DNA of 64,000 nt. Origin: Batkoa obscura. Lineage: Eukaryota; Entomophthoromycota; Entomophthoromycetes; Entomophthorales; Batkoaceae. Every line of letters starts with the position of its first letter. Position 1 is the stretch's first letter. The stretch is from the NCBI GenBank assembly GCA_030770535.1, contig JASVEC010000009.1, positions 124,001 through 188,000 of the forward strand, given 5' to 3'. The notes beneath the pieces were generated by a model. The model ran no database searches and was not told the origin of the DNA. It worked only from the letters and a program-made list of their open reading frames with translations. This document shows positions 63,301 through 64,000 of this stretch, one piece after another. The position numbers and the translations under genes were made by a program.

Positions 63301-64000
63301 ATGTCAATCATTACTCGTTCAAAAGCAAGACAAATAAGATCCGACCATGTCTATTATCAATCACTATGTTCTCTTATCGAGCAAACTTTTCTATGTCAAA
63401 AATGCTCAGCCCTTTTAACAAACCCAATAACGCTTAATTGTGGTCATTCAGTATGTACATCTTGTATTTCTAATACGGAAACTAAATCAATAAAATGCCC
63501 TACCTCAGATTGTTCAATAGAGACTAGCATTAAAGATATATCATTAGATGTTATTTTATCCAAACTTATTGACTTATTTAAACAATGGAAACAAGAATTC
63601 ATCCTACATTCTCAACAGATGCATTTAACGAATATCAATGAATTAATGTTACCAGAGTTGGAATGTCAACTATGTTTTAATTTATTACTCAACCCTACTA
63701 CTTCAAGTTGTGGGCATACTTTATGTAAACAATGTTTTGTTAGAAGCTTAGATTACAATGATAGCTGCCCAGTATGTAGGAAAAAACTACCAAGCTATAC
63801 TAACCTACTAAATCATTCAACAAATCACTCAATCCAAGCTTTGACTGAAAAGTTATATCCGGAAATAGTAGCTCAAAGAAAACTTTCATTTAAAGAAGAA
63901 TTACAAAACTTAGTTGAAGAAACACCTTTATTTATATGTAGTTTAGTGTTTCCAAAGATGCCTTGCTATTTACATATATTTGAACCAAGGTATAGACTAA
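63301..64000 (+). CDS. LON-RING protein (3'-partial)
   Basis: Open from ATG 63301 to the window end (233 codons visible), no intron so far. Two RING fingers are present: a degenerate first one (CQKCSALLTNPITLNCGHSV, then CTSC) and a full C3HC4 finger (CQLCFNLLLNPTTSSCGHTL, CKQC, then CPVCRKKLP). Next is the start of a Lon-protease N-terminal substrate domain (FICSLVFPKMPCYLHIFEPR, YR), including the typical hydrophobic-FP and L-x-IFEPRYR motif. LONRF proteins are E3 ubiquitin ligases found in fungi and animals; the Lon-like domain binds substrate and has no protease activity. The rest of the domain should lie past 64000. Confidence 0.9.
   Translation, partial: MSIITRSKARQIRSDHVYYQSLCSLIEQTFLCQKCSALLTNPITLNCGHSVCTSCISNTETKSIKCPTSDCSIETSIKDISLDVILSKLIDLFKQWKQEFILHSQQMHLTNINELMLPELECQLCFNLLLNPTTSSCGHTLCKQCFVRSLDYNDSCPVCRKKLPSYTNLLNHSTNHSIQALTEKLYPEIVAQRKLSFKEELQNLVEETPLFICSLVFPKMPCYLHIFEPRYRL

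Noticed and set aside
63240-63437. 65-aa open frame overlapping the LON-RING gene start
   Set aside because: It is another frame of the clear RING-finger reading frame starting at 63301.

Overview
This is a strongly AT-rich eukaryotic chromosome segment, most likely from an early-diverging fungus. Evidence for a fungus: a SNF1-type kinase, the ERMES subunit MMM1, the kinases CTK1 and PIK1, an ACL4-like ribosomal-protein chaperone, a CREB-type bZIP protein, C2H2/C2HC zinc-finger regulators, and many short GT-AG introns (mostly 45-75 nt). The sterol isomerase genes are of the EBP/EXPERA type, not the ERG2 type of ascomycetes. Together with the AAT/Asn-rich composition this makes me think of an Entomophthoromycotina-like (Conidiobolus-like) genome, but that placement is inference.

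Layout. 1-4.4 kb: 3' part of SNF1, DPB4-like histone-fold gene, F-box gene. 4.4-7.9 kb: gene-poor tract with four copies of a ~105-bp foldback element (MITE), a degenerate telomere-like stretch between inverted repeats, and a possible WD40 gene relic. 7.9-12.8 kb: dense block with an ICT1-like mitochondrial release factor, a TrhO/TSTD2-type rhodanese, ACL4 and ARF1. 12.8-15 kb: more MITEs. 15-23.3 kb: two EBP paralogues in inverted orientation around a NET1/DNT1-like gene, then a YTA7/ATAD2-like AAA ATPase and MMM1. 23.3-41.5 kb: very gene-poor, holding only two paralogous zinc-finger genes. 41.5-48.8 kb: CTK1-like CDK and PIK1, convergent. 50.2-54.9 kb: a palindromic cluster of five genes for secreted proteins. 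57.5-58.1 kb: bZIP gene. 58-63 kb: repeats, a perfect 56-bp hairpin and a decayed eEF1B-gamma-like gene. 63.3 kb to the end: a LON-RING gene that runs off the window.

The most unusual region is 50.2-54.9 kb. Two DPBB (expansin/barwin-like) secreted proteins lie at the outside. Inside them is an 835-bp inverted repeat with only one difference found, each arm carrying an identical-length gene for a His/Tyr/Asp/Asn-rich secreted protein. A third, related secreted gene lies in the 1.5-kb spacer. All five proteins have signal peptides, and TATA boxes lie close to the starts. This looks like a lineage-specific secreted-protein locus whose inner arms are recent or kept identical by gene conversion, while the outer DPBB pair has diverged.

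The housekeeping genes show no shared pathway: they cover energy sensing, replication, translation quality control, vesicle traffic, sterol synthesis, ER-mitochondria contact, transcription elongation and phosphoinositide signalling. Exon boundaries below were worked out by hand; in nearly every case the summed exons give an open frame divisible by three. The exception, MMM1, is reported.
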